DNA from: Laetiporus sulphureus 93-53
Taxonomy: Eukaryota; Basidiomycota; Agaricomycetes; Polyporales; Laetiporaceae
Assembly: GCF_001632365.1 (NCBI RefSeq)
Contig: NW_024468515.1
Location: 1,017,414 to 1,081,413 of the forward strand
DNA length: 64,000 bases
Direction of reading: 5' to 3'
A program made the translations under genes and the position numbers. The notes beneath the pieces are model-generated. The model saw nothing but the letters and a program-made list of their open reading frames with translations. It made no database searches and had not been told where the DNA came from. Shown here piece by piece: positions 12,466 through 24,715 of this stretch (positions within the stretch are counted from its first letter, which is position 1; each line of letters opens with the position of its first letter).

Positions 12466-14714
12466 ATGGTTACCCTGAGCGACTTGCCCCTCGAGCTCTT
12501 TCTCGACAACATCTTGCCGTTGCTCCACATCCGTGATCTCCTCAATTTCTCGTGCACTAGCCGGCACTTCTACGAGCTAGCATCGGACGAAACTTTCTGG
12601 CATGGCAAGATCGAGCAGGACTTCAACTTCACCGGCGCAGAGACCGCGCGGAACACTGGCTGGAAGTTTCTCTACAAGCGGTTCTCCCGTCCCAGGGTGT
12701 ATGTATGGGGGTATGTCTTTGTTCTCTCAGTGTTGTCATGCTGTTCACCTTGTATCGCAACAGTGAACGAACCCATGGACGACTTGGTCTGACAGACGGA
12801 AATATTCCCGACACTGCCATCCGGCGCGATGGTGTTCCCTATCCCGTCCAATTGCGCATCCCACACGTCCGGATCGTGAACATCGTCGCTGGTGGCATGT
12901 GAGTATCGCTACTCCAGGCAGTAGTCATGCTCATGTACGCGACTCCTAGGTCTTTCCATGCGCTAGATTCAGACGGTAACATGTACGTCTGGGGTAGGTG
13001 GCGACATCTCTTCTCGTATCTGCTCGCGCTTCATCTTGTTGTAGGAACGCTGGACGGGCTCGGTGGCGCCCTCCGGAGCGAAGGCTTCTCTACCTCCTCT
13101 AAGAAGGCTGATCATCCCATGCGGCTTAGCCTGCCTGTCAAGATCCGCAGCATTAGGTTCGCGCCCACACCTGCCCGTCCATTCATCCTTCACTGACGGA
13201 CATCATACCCACAGCTGCGGGCGGCTGCACTGCGCCGCGCTCGACGCATCTGCCGGCGTGTGGACGTTCACATCTTGGGGTCGGCCCTTCCGGCTTGGAT
13301 CGCCGCTCCTGGACAAATCAACTCCGGAGAGCATGCCCGTGCAGGTCGAGAGCGGCTGGGCATTCTCTACCGTGCTCGTCGAGTCCGGCGATGTGTTCGT
13401 GTGGTGGCCGTTCTCCGGGCGCATACACGAGGCGGTCGCCGCGAAGAACGAAGAACTTGACGTGCGGCCGGAAACTAGGGCACTGCCCACTGATCAGCAC
13501 CCGGATGTCATCCCATGCTGTACATGGGAGTTGCGCGACATTGATCCAGTGAGGTTGCCTGCTATTCCAAGTGGGGACCTTCCGTGTATAGAGGGGACGA
13601 GTCTCTCGGAGGAACAGATGAGCAAGGAGACAAAGCTCATCAAGATCGCGGGCATGGACAATGCGCTGGTTGGGTTGACGAACAAAGGCCATGTCCTCAG
13701 ATACGATATGCTCGCGGGCGAGGACACGTACAGTCGCGGCCACTGGCAATATGTAGGCCGTGCGTTGGCCTTCTCTGCTTGCCTTCGCTGACGGACGGTT
13801 TAGCTGCCCGAGTTCAGCGAAGTCAAGAAAGTTAGAGCGCATCCCGCTTTCGTCGAAGGGGATAAAAAGCCGGAGCCACCGGAAACTATGCTAATCACCC
13901 ACGTAAGCCCACCTCCACTCTCCTCGGCCTCACGGACGCTGACAGTCTCCCCAGGTTTCCGCGCAATTCCACACTTTCTTCGCGTACTCAACGGGAACGC
14001 GCTCCGTCGTACTCATGGGCAAGCCGCCCGAGGGCCACCAATTCGCACCCCAGCCGCAGGCGCCCACACCCGCCATCCACCCGATCATTCTCCCGGGCCT
14101 CCAGAACCGCGGCGTCATCTCCGTCGTGCTCGGAGATTACCATTACGGCGCGCTCACGTCCGATGGCAAGCTTCTCACATGGGGCGCGTTCTCCAAGGGC
14201 GCACTAGGCCTCGGCGATCCCACGACCATTCCTCTGGGCCAGCCCGGTGGCTTCACGAACGAGGCGCAGCAGCGCCAGGCGGCGACGCGCTTGGGCATGC
14301 TCCGCGCTCCGCCACCTGAGGTGACGCTCCCTACGGAGGTGCGGTTCGATCACGGGGAGAATAGGAGGAAGGAGAGGTACTGCTTCGCTGCGACCGCGGC
14401 AGGTTGGCACATGGGTGCACTTGTCATTGATCTTGAGGTCCGTCTGATGTCATGCAAAGTTGCTATATGCTGTTAAATCTTGCATTTCTCTTGAACAGCC
14501 CGATGAGGAAGGGCCGGCGGAGGACTCTGTACAGGACATGCCTGGTGCCTACCCGGCTGTCCATGTATCTCCGAATCCTCCCTCGTCTATCGGACTGCAG
14601 CCTCCTGGGGAATATCCCATGCTGCCCTTTGGACGTGGGGTACGGCCGTTCCGTCTGGGGTTTCCTGCGCGTGGTATGTGGCGAGGAGAAGGCAGAGGAA
14701 GAGGAGGTTCGTAA
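12466..14714 (+). CDS. F-box / RCC1-propeller protein, SAF1-like SCF adaptor
   Basis: Model: exons 12466-12710, 12764-12898, 12950-12993, 13045-13156, 13215-13752, 13804-13902, 13955-14437, 14499-14714 (623 aa). An F-box lies at residues about 3-45 (LSDLPLELFLDNILPLLHI). It is followed by RCC1-type repeat blades: YVWGERTHGRLGLTDG, MYVWGTLDGLGGAL, HCAALDASAGVWTF, ALVGLTNKGHVLRYD and LLTWGAFSKGALGLGD. This order matches yeast Saf1, an F-box protein that directs the SCF ubiquitin ligase to vacuolar/lysosomal zymogens and adenine deaminase. By analogy the propeller binds substrate and the F-box binds Skp1. The C-terminus is Gly/Arg-rich. Several introns interrupt the RCC1 blades. Function inferred from architecture. 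Confidence 0.88.
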
Positions 14715-14864
14715 GTCTTTCCAGAATTAGAATAGCTCTTTGTAAGGAAACATCATGTGTACTATATTATAGCCGTATACAAACGAGTGTACATACCGTT
14801 GGACGAGGTGCAAGGTGCAAACGAGTTTGATTCCCGTTCATCAAATAGAATTGACAAAAAATCA

Positions 14865-14952
14865 GGGCTTGGCCGGGAATCGAACCCGGGACCTCCTCCA
14901 GACGAGTATTTGATAACCCTAAGAAGGAATCATACCTCTAGACCACCAAGCC
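14865..14952 (-). tRNA. tRNA-Pro(AGG) with a 16-nt intron
   Basis: Read on the minus strand, the 7-bp acceptor stem GGCTTGG pairs with CCAAGCC, with discriminator C at 14865. The T arm is CCGGG-TTCGATT-CCCGG. The anticodon stem CCTTC pairs with GGAGG (one G-T pair), and the loop is TTAGGG plus T, giving anticodon AGG (reads CCT). Between position 37 and 38 there is a 16-nt insertion (14901-14916), the canonical site for tRNA introns removed by the Sen endonuclease. Total length is 88 nt, or 72 nt after intron removal. Confidence 0.93.
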
Positions 14953-15258
14953 GATGCAGGTTGCAGCTGTAGTATATATATTATTAAGTTTATACTTGGG
15001 CTCACGACATTCCTCAAGAACACAGCAACTTATTATTGCAGTTTTGCAGTTTTGCAACACATTGAACCATTGATGTCGGCATCTTTGAGTGTATAGAGTC
15101 TATCGAATCATGACACACGCGAGAGATAAGCAAGTGATTACAGCGTATTTCCAAGGTATCTACGAAGAGGAGTCCCAGAGACGATGTACAAAGTGCATAG
15201 TGTAGATTAGGGAAACACGATGATCTATAGATACATCCGGATCCAACCCGCAGAAACA
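14953..15258. other. Intergenic region upstream of the tRNA and 3' of TOR
   Basis: About 300 bp with no gene. It contains the 3' end of TOR and the 5' flank of the tRNA, including an AT-rich stretch just upstream of the tRNA (about 14970-14995). Confidence 0.4.
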
Positions 15259-18200
15259 TCACCAGAACGCACACCTAACGAGCCCAGTCAGCGGAGTACA
15301 AAGTCGTCCTCGGCGACAACTCACCATCCTGAGAAGCATTGACAGAGGTTTTCGAGTGAGGTGGCTTGTATGATGAGCTTATCGACTTGCGTTTCAACCG
15401 TAAGAGACTCCTCAGGATCGAAGTCACGACCTACGAAGGTGTGCATCAATGGGGGCTCGCGCGGATGCACAATAGAAATCTACCTGTAAGCTTGTTCTGT
15501 ACACGGTTGTACACTTGTAATGCACGTTCGTTGCGTATCTCTTGGTGCTCTGCTCACCAAAGTCAGTTCATGTCGGCGCTCGATAAGTATATCTAACGCA
15601 CCGTTGAAAATGTCGTTCTCATCTGCTTTTAGCTTCCTGATGGGACCTTGTGGGTATTGAGCAGCGCGTGTATATTCTACACGGCCCACTAAGGTGCCAT
15701 GTTTCGCATTACTAAGCAAAGCATAAGAACACAGCTGAAAACGTACCTGGCCGTCGTGTGTCAACGTCGGTCTGCATCAACCTCCAGTTGATAAGCGGGT
15801 CATATACGAAGGCCTCCAGGACAGCCATCAAAGACTCCTTATTGTCTCGCAGCACTCTCATGCTGATCTCGCAGGTATTCCTGAAGCTCCCTTCAATGCC
15901 GCTTACCTGGAAACGTTTCGCGAAAGTGAGGATTGCAACAGCCTGATGAGACAATTTCGTACCTCCATTGCGTGCGTCAACATCCTTGTCAGTCTGAACG
16001 GAATTTTCTCCGGGAATTTTTCGCGGTGCATTGCTACTTCGAAACAGTCTCCGAAGTCAATATGCACTACCTTACCCGTGTTGCGCTTCAACATCAAGTT
16101 TGATGGATGACGATCGCCCAGACCCAGGATGTGGCCCACCATACTGTTGACTGCTAGAGAGCGGGTGTACGTGGCTCGACGCTCCAGCCAATGTTCCGAG
16201 CTGATACTTTTCAGCCAGAGCACTCGGTAGAGATCCTGTCCTGTCGTGTTCTCAAGCGCGTATTCGAAGACCTCTATCTTCTGGAGAAGGATGAGGTTCT
16301 CGTAGTCAGGTGCCATCTAACAACATATGTCAGGACGGGAAATATTCTCGCGAAACCACTCCAAGCACCTGAAGCATGAGACGATACTCGATGTTTAAGA
16401 GTATCTTGCGAGATTCGCGGTAGTCTCGAACAAGCACATGAAGCGTATCACTGTCTTGCACCCAGCCGAGCAAACCAGCGTTTGGCGCCAACGGAATGAC
16501 AGGGTAGCGCTGGATATGCAAACGGCGCTTGAAGCAGTCTGTATCAACTGAAAGGAGGTTGTTGACGAGACTGAACAACTGCATCACGCGCTCATCCTGG
16601 CGTAAGTCTTCATGGCCTACCGGGGGAAGATGTGAGTAGCTTTGTCACAATAAGGGTAAATCATACATACCTTTCAGAACATACTGGTAGTCTTTGCCGT
16701 CGCTGCCTCTCAAAGACAGACGGCGAGGTCGTTGCTTGGACTGAATCACAGATAGTTTCGTCGCAAAGCTGACAATCGTAATGACAGGGCGTCCACTCTG
16801 ATATGTTCCTGCATCGACAACACAATCAGGGTATCGCCACTGGGCATGCTCGGATAGAACAGACCTGGTACTGCCAACTCGAGACTCCGAGCTTTAAGCA
16901 ACTCTGGCGAGACAAACTGCAGATCCAATGTTGTTAGCTGAGGCAACTGTTTTTCAATCTTCTTGAAGACCTGAATGAGAGCGATCAGTACAGGCGTGCT
17001 CTCACAGTCGGCAGGCTTACTCCATAGTAGATCTCCCATGCTCTGTCTAAATCTCTCTGCTCGCCATATACCCTCCAGCGTCTACAGGCTTCGCGCGCCT
17101 CGTGCAGGTCCCTACCGAATACTTGTGCGAAGGATGTCTCCCGAGCAGTTTTAGGGCCCTACAAAGATGTGAGCGGCTGCACACAACGCCTGCAATGGCT
17201 ACTAACAGCTTCGAGCATTTCATGCAGAGGTTCCAGATACACAATCATCCCTTCAGGGTCCTTGTCCGTGAAATAGAGACGCGAAGCTTCCTCTAAGCCT
17301 TCATGCCACATCTCATGCCACAAAATAGCGACTCTGATGAGCTCATGGCTGACAAGCAAGGCCTAAGGAGACAACAATGAGCAAAAACTCTCTTCCACAA
17401 TGACAGACATGCCTGCTCCACGATCGTCTTGGAGTGCTCTCTCATGCGATCCATGATCGCCATAGCAGCGGTTTTGCGCGCATCGCTCGAAGATTTCGAG
17501 GCCACAGTGAGAGGGTAGACGAGTGCTTGTGGATGATGCTTCCCGACATCGCTGAGGAGGTTGCTAATATTACGACGGATGTTCTCATTCGGTGTTTGGA
17601 TGCGAGCAATTATCTGCTTGTCATCAGCGAAGAAACATGAACCGATAAGCGAGTATCCACACCTGCGGGATCACCTCCAACCACGTATCCACTTCGACCT
17701 TGGTGAAACCGTCACTCATTGCATGGCTCACGTCCTCATGCCCGCCGTATTTGAACCAAAGCGTCAACAAGCGCAGTGTATCTTGCAGGGCGTTCTCGTT
17801 TTTCAACGAGATTGACTGGAAAAATCCTGCGAACAAAGTCAGTCATGGACATCCGCTGGCAAATCCGATATCTCTGGACTCACCGTTGACAGCCTGAACT
17901 ATGTGTACGGCCAAGTCATCTCGCGGGACCTCGGTAATTTTATTCTGAGTCTGACTCTCCATGAAGCCAACCACCTCAAAATTTGCCAGAGCCCATGTGT
18001 GCCACGCCTTGTACCAATTCCGATCGTAATGAGTGGCAAGGAAATATGAGTGCAAAATATCCTTGATATTCCGCTGTAGAGTGTTTAGTCGATTTCGGGA
18101 AGAGGAACGACGTGTGAACCTGAAGGCAACTCACCGAGCCCCATTCATCCTTCAGAGCAGCTTGCCACTCAGCTTGCTTGAAGTAGCATCGTGCCAACTG

Positions 18201-21200
18201 TCGAGAGAGGTCCTCCAGCTTCTGATTGGACTTCGGCCTAGAAAACTCGGGTTGCGCCTTGATGGCCGCTTCCTCCGCTTGATAACTTCTTTGCAAGTTC
18301 GCAGTGAACTGGCGCAAATAGCTCAGGCTTTCTTCTCGAGCACCCGTTGCCCAGGCAGACTTGAGTTGAGCGTATACGACCGGATGTGGTGCCTTCAAAC
18401 TGTCCCGGTATGTCTGATGCGAACAAAAGTGTCAATCTCATGAAGAATCGAAGCCTGAGATAAATCACCCTCTCTGGCGATATGAGAGAATTGATTGTCT
18501 TCTCAGCGAGGAATATTCTATCTGACTTGCGACAGAGGTTGGCGAACTTGATCCACATCGTCGGATCATCCTCTGGATTGACCACAAGCGCTCGCACTTG
18601 AAGAATTCGCTGCCAAACCTCGACGTCAGGTTGACAACCCTGCAATCTTGAAGATCTCATCAGCTAGATTGTTGAGGCAAAGTAGGTGTCGCTGAATACA
18701 TACCTCTTCATCCAAGTTTTGCGCATGGACTGCTGTCGCTCCGGTTGATCCGCAAATTGCTTGTAGGATATGATTTCCTCCAATTCGGACAGCATCTGAG
18801 CTCTGACCATCGTGCTAGGTGGCCTTCAGTAACGAAAGGCATTGAATAGGTCAAGAAGCTTACTTATAGGACCGGCCATAGCTTTCACCAACCAGTGATG
18901 TTAGTTCGGGATCTAGCTGGTCTCGAGCCTTCGCTATGTGAGCCATTGCCTTCGGAAACTGGTTCTGGTGGACAGAAAGAATAGCTCGATAGAAAGGACG
19001 GTCCGCAGAATCTGGTTTCATTGTTGCAATATAATCCTCCATTGAGTCCCAATCGTTCAAGGACCATGCAGCGGCAGCAGCCATTGGAGCTATTTCTCTG
19101 CGGTCTTCATGATTAGCCTTCGCCCAATTCTCTTCCACTAGAGCTGCCAGATCGCTCCATTCCCCAAGCGCATGGAGACAACGCATTCTCCCCATGGCGA
19201 CATCCAGATTGTCCGGGTCCACCAGAGCCTTCTTCTGGTAGGTGTCGAGAGCTTGCTGCCAGCGACCCAGCCGCTCGTACCACTCCTCATGTTTGGTGAC
19301 ATCGTATTGCTCGCGAGCAATCAGGAGCGTCCCCCATGCAGCGTCGTGCTGTTGTAACTTGGAGTTGATGCTCAACAAAGACTCGATTATGGTTGGAGAC
19401 GTCTCTGTGAAGAACTCGAGTTCTTTGTAGTGAAGGGCCTTCGCATAGGCATGGAACTTCATTGCGTATTCTCCAAGGATTCGATTCTCAATAGGCAATG
19501 CTTTCTCTTCGTGCTCCATGAACTCTGCGAGATTCAGGAGGCGATGAACCACCTCAGAAGGAGCAATAGTAGAAGTGATTGCGCATTCGATAGACCGAAC
19601 AAGATCTTCCTGTCATCGCTGGTGAGTCTCTTGCTTCAACATAACGTGTATGTACTGCATACCTGATATTGATCATACAGTTCTCCCCAGCACGAAATGA
19701 AGGCAGCGTTGAACAACTCCCTTGCAAGAGGGGGATGAACATCAACCAGGCTCATACACGCTCGCAGTGCATGAGATGGCGACTCCTTCATGAACTCTAC
19801 AGATATTCTATGCATCCACTCGATCCAATCCTCCTTCGCGGACACTTGAGATACATCCCAGGCTTGCTTGAGATGTTGCTGATTGACCGCCATCTTAGTT
19901 GCCTCTGCAGGAGCGGAGAACTCGGCACTTTTTGCACTCTCACTGTGGAGCGTGTAAGAAAAGAGATGTACCAAAACAAACTAGGTTTCTACGCACGGAA
20001 GCTCTGTAATGCCAACCTCCTGAGGCAATCGCTCACCATTTAACAGCTTGGATATCAGATTTTCGTACTTGGGATGTGTAATGTGTTCTTGTATCAGGAT
20101 CTGGCAGTACGGATCAGTAGGAATCCCGGAACAAACAGTCATATCTGTACCTTGCTCAAGGCTGGTACGAACACGGCAAAATCGGAACCAAGTTGAATGA
20201 CAAGAGAACATAACGTATCCATAATCGCCATTTTAAGCTCGTTGCCGTTACGCTTCAAGACGCGAGCAAGGGGATGGATGATACGAGACGCATGATCAGA
20301 GAAGTTGACCCTACGCGACAACCCTTCGATCGTTTGGATGGCTCTCTTGCGAAGAGCATTCATATACTTCGCGGCGTCTTGTTCCAGGTTCTGTGGCTCA
20401 GTTTCGATTGTCCTCATGATGATCGGGATGACTAATTGCAAGTACTCCTCGATATTCGCCCCGAATGTTAAGAATGCATCAAGAATTTTGATCCGAGTAC
20501 CTGCGATCTTGTCGCTAATCTGTTCGTTGTCGAATGTTCTAATTAACAGAGGCAAGATGGTCGGCAAAAAAGGTTTGAACTCGGCATCAAGGGCCTTTCC
20601 AAGTGCTTCGATGAGAGATACCAAGGGCAAGTGCAGGGACGGATTGTCCCACAGATCAGTTACAAGCGCGATCAGCACCATCATGAAATTGCGGACGTGT
20701 TGTTTGATAATTCCAACCAGAATGGCAAGTTGCTCAAGATGGAACCTCTGGAACACGGAAGTTGAAGTACGCGCCACAGTTGCGAAGGCAGGAATAATCT
20801 GCGAGACGTCTCGAAGTCAACTTAATTTGCGAAGCAAGTAATTCAGGAGCTGACCTGCGGCAAGAACGAGACACACTTCAAACCTTGGGTTTTGAATATC
20901 GACATGATCGCTTCGATAACGTTGTAGTGACGGTCGCTTGCTTGCTGGTCCTTCAGAATATCCAGTAACGCGCTGATGGCAACAGTCTGATAGTAGTCGT
21001 CGGTGATAGTACTGCCGCCGGGATAAGTTCTTGAGACAGTCGACACAGGGGTCGCGGCTAGTTCATTCATACCATCGTCCTCCGGCCTTGTCTAATCTGG
21101 TCGGTCAGTGAACGCAAGACGTCTATAGCAAGAGATACAAGCCTTCCGCCTGTAAGGGTCGAGTGCACCAAGGATACCAAGGACTTTGATGACTTCCCTG

Positions 21201-24016
21201 CGAATGGACTGCTTTGACTCTGTACGTAATATCCTGCTCAAAATCTGTAGCAATTGAGGGTACTCCACGAGAGGTGTCACGACGTAGCCGGTGCTTGAGC
21301 AGACTTGTCCTAGCGTGTGTAGAGCTGCATCTCTCTTTGGGAGCGATGCATCCGCAAGCTTCGACATGATTACTTGCATCAATTCCGGAACATGCGGAAG
21401 CACTTCCTCTCCACCGACTCTAGTCAGCTCGCCGAGGCACATCAGTATGTTTGCCGCTACCGTCGGATTGTTGTCATTGGCCTTTGGTAGGAGAACGCGG
21501 AGCATAGGAATAGCGTACGGCTTGATGAGACGTTGGGTTGAGCTGACGAGGAGAGTCAATAGACGGGTGCACTCTTCGCGGCTCCGTCTGCCACCAATGT
21601 ATGAGATGCAAATTGATAGGGATAAGTCGTAGTGACTTACGGCACAGTCGAGTACTCCAATTCGGTCAGAAGCTGAATCAACGTCTTCCTCAGTGAAGGC
21701 ATCACATAGGCAGGGTTGTGCAAAGCAAGTCGCCCAATCAAGCCAACAGCAGCGATGCGAATTTCGAAGTTCTCGTCATTCACCGCAATGAATAGGGCGC
21801 GGACGTTCTCAGCCTGTGCGAGGTGCTTGTCAAAGCGCTCATGCAAGGACGACAAGACAGTAAGCCTGATACTAGGATCTGAACTCAGGTCAGCTTTCGT
21901 AAGAAACAACTCCCATCGGACCAAGCGAATACCTGAATCAGCAATTCCCACCGTGAGCAGCTTGTCGATGACATCGCTGATGATTTCAATGGAGTGGTTG
22001 CTCGCTTGATACACGATAGGATCGCGAACGAAGAGCCGGCAGCACGTTTCCGCTGCAGCGCGTCGCACTTCGGCCGTATCCTCCTCAAGGTATGGAAGGG
22101 CACAGTCCCGAACAAACTCATTAAGTACGTGTCCTAGAACAACTTGTGAGGAAAGAGCGGGATTATCTAGAGTCAACGTACCACTGAAGTCGAAATCTCG
22201 CAAAGTGATCAGCGCAAGCGTGATCAGATCCCAATTCTTCGGGACGGGCTGCAACGTCATGAATGTTCACACGAGTTGCTCAATTAGAAACAGCTGCATA
22301 TCTTACCTCTGGAGTGGAGTTGTCGTCATGGAACGGTGGGGAACCAAGCGGCTTGTAGTGGCGTCCGCTCAGGATCATTGAGAGCAGATCAAGGAGACGA
22401 TCTAGTAGAACGATCAGCAATGGCATCCGTCTGCTTGTGAAGCCGATACCCTACCTTGGATCGTCTTGAGGAGTGGCGGGATATGTGTAGCAATAGCGGT
22501 CAGCGCCTGTCTCAATGGCTCGCTCAGTCCGCACGCAAACATGAGGTCCAATTGATCGTGTAGCAATTTTGTCAGATTGGGCCCCACAGCAGACGCCAGC
22601 ATCCCGACACATTGGAAGATGGGCTCTTCCGAAGGAGCGTTCTTCTTGCTACTCCGTTTCATCAATCCTGTCGTCAAAACGGAGGGGGTCATGGACGTAC
22701 CCTCTCATCTGCAACCCTTGCTTGATGTGGCCCATGATGGGCTCAAGGAATGGCTTCATCTCACTGCCTACAGCTCGCGCGACGTGCCCGATGGCGATAA
22801 AAGCTGAACGTGATATGAGCCTATAATCAAAATGTATACGAGCCTCGTAGCCGTACCGACTGATCTCTCGTTTGGTTTGTCGAGCTGAGTCAGCAAATGT
22901 CCCATTGCCTGGTACAAATGATGCTCGCAGAAGCTCTGCGTGTCGTAGAGCGCGAGACTAGGAATCAAAGTGATCACCATCTTGCGGACGAGAGCATCAC
23001 GGTGAGTCTTGAAAAACATAATCTGTGCCGCTGCATCGAGGAAATGTTCCTTCATGAACTGCATTGTCGTATTCAGCAGTGATGATAGGATGCATAAATG
23101 GAGTGGATTTATACTGACCATCCCGCCATGCAGAAGCAACTCTCGATACGTCAACAGGGAGCCATGAATAATCTCCGGCTGCGCCATCTTCAAGCCTAAT
23201 TGTGCATCTTGCAGAATCTTCATCAGCGCTGGGCTGTGTGCCTGCCGTTCACGCTGAGTGATGATCTCGAGACATGCCGCGAGCAGCTCTGCCGCGCTCT
23301 CCCTGACAATCAGACGTGTGTCCCGCAACGCCACCAGGATCTTCTCGAATACAAGTCCAATATGTGCATGGAAGAATGTCGGGGTATTGCGAGCCAACTC
23401 CTTCAGAATCAACACGCCGGCATAACGCCCCGTCTCTTGCTGTCGGTCGGCCTGCAATAGTGTGATGGCAGATTGCACCTCATAGTCAAGCCAGTGGTCG
23501 CCGAACTGGGAGCCGCCCAGGGCTGCAATTTGCCCAAGCGTCTTCGAGGCCGCAAGCATGACATTGATGTCGGAGAACGGAAGCAGCGTCTTGACATAGT
23601 TGTAGAATCGAAACAGGTTTCGTCTTGCCTCGATGGCGCCCTCGCCGTCCGCGTTCAGTAGGTAGTCTGCGTTTGTGTTAGTGACCCTCGTATACATGAT
23701 CAGCAAAACACACCGATGGCCAATATGCCTCCTAGCTTCTCTGAGACTCCCGGACTATGCACCAAGTCAAACAGCTTCCGAGAGATTTGTTCATCCCATC
23801 GTTTGGTGATTCCGTCTGCAGATGGATCCAGGGACGAGCTCGACGCCTGCGCACGTCATTAGCAAGCCAATCGGCCAAGAGCTCGAAGCGTCCTAGCTAA
23901 AAACGTACATAGCGTTGCAAGTCGCTTGCAGCCTTCACCCGGACCTCGTGCTCCTTGTTTCTCAATCTCTTGAAGATGTCGTCCAGGACATCGACTTGGG
24001 TTGCTGCCGACGACAT
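15259..24016 (-). CDS. TOR: TOR (target of rapamycin) phosphatidylinositol-kinase-like Ser/Thr kinase
   Basis: This is one long, many-intron minus-strand gene (first exon 24016-23909; last exons ...15325 and 15274-15259), roughly 2,350 aa. In order it shows N-terminal HEAT repeats (about 24.0-19.6 kb), a FAT domain (about 19.55-17.5 kb) and an FRB domain. FRB landmarks are [20 protein letters not shown] near 17.35 kb and [12 protein letters not shown] near 17.0 kb. The kinase domain follows, with [15 protein letters not shown], catalytic [12 protein letters not shown] and metal-binding [12 protein letters not shown]. The C-terminal FATC ends in QCFSGWCAFW, completed by a 16-nt last exon. TOR is the catalytic core of TORC1/TORC2, controlling growth, translation and autophagy. 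Residues at the rapamycin-contact positions (Ser, Trp, Phe) are conserved, so FKBP12-rapamycin sensitivity is predicted. All key motifs are intact. Confidence 0.96.
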
Positions 24017-24715
24017 GTCGTCTGTAACAACCAGCTACACAAGGCGCACTTGCGAGCGAGAGGTTAATACTTGAGTACTATCGCAACCAAATCCGGGCTG
24101 CTCGTAGACACAACGAGTACCGCCAGCCCGCCACACGAATGACTAGCAGCGCTAGAGCATGATTCCCTTTTATGGGAATCTGGCCTGATATGTGGCTTTG
24201 CTCTCACAATCACGTGCGAACTGCGGAGGTCCCAGGCGCAACTCTTGAGCAACTCCGCAACCCCGAGGGATTTCTTGCTTCGCAGCGGTAGGTTGAATTT
24301 TTAAGATCCTAACCATCAACATTATTGCTCTATTTATGCTGGAAGGAAACCACAGACAGGTATAAGCGTGAGCTCAGGGTCACGAAACGAAGACGCCGAA
24401 GTATGTGATCTGTGAGGATCTGTGATCGGAAGATCCCAAAAGTCGCAAGGTGACTGGACGAGATAACCCCGGCAGAATTCCGCTTCAAATTTACATTTTG
24501 AACAGAGTCTACGCGACCCTCTGGAAGCTTGAAGCATCGTTTCCCATATTCAGGTCACCGACACGGCAAAGAAAGTACCAATTCTTGCTGCAGAGAAGGT
24601 TTCTAAATTGACTGGTTCAGCGTTTCCTGTCAAGTTATTTGAAGGCAGTCATAGTAGCAACTGAAGATATGCAGCCACCACAAAATCGACAAGCAAGGAG
24701 AATATCACTCTTCCT
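24017..24715. other. TOR upstream region
   Basis: Contains the TOR promoter and 5' UTR on the minus strand. No convincing gene is seen. The AT content rises toward the FunK1 relic. Confidence 0.4.
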
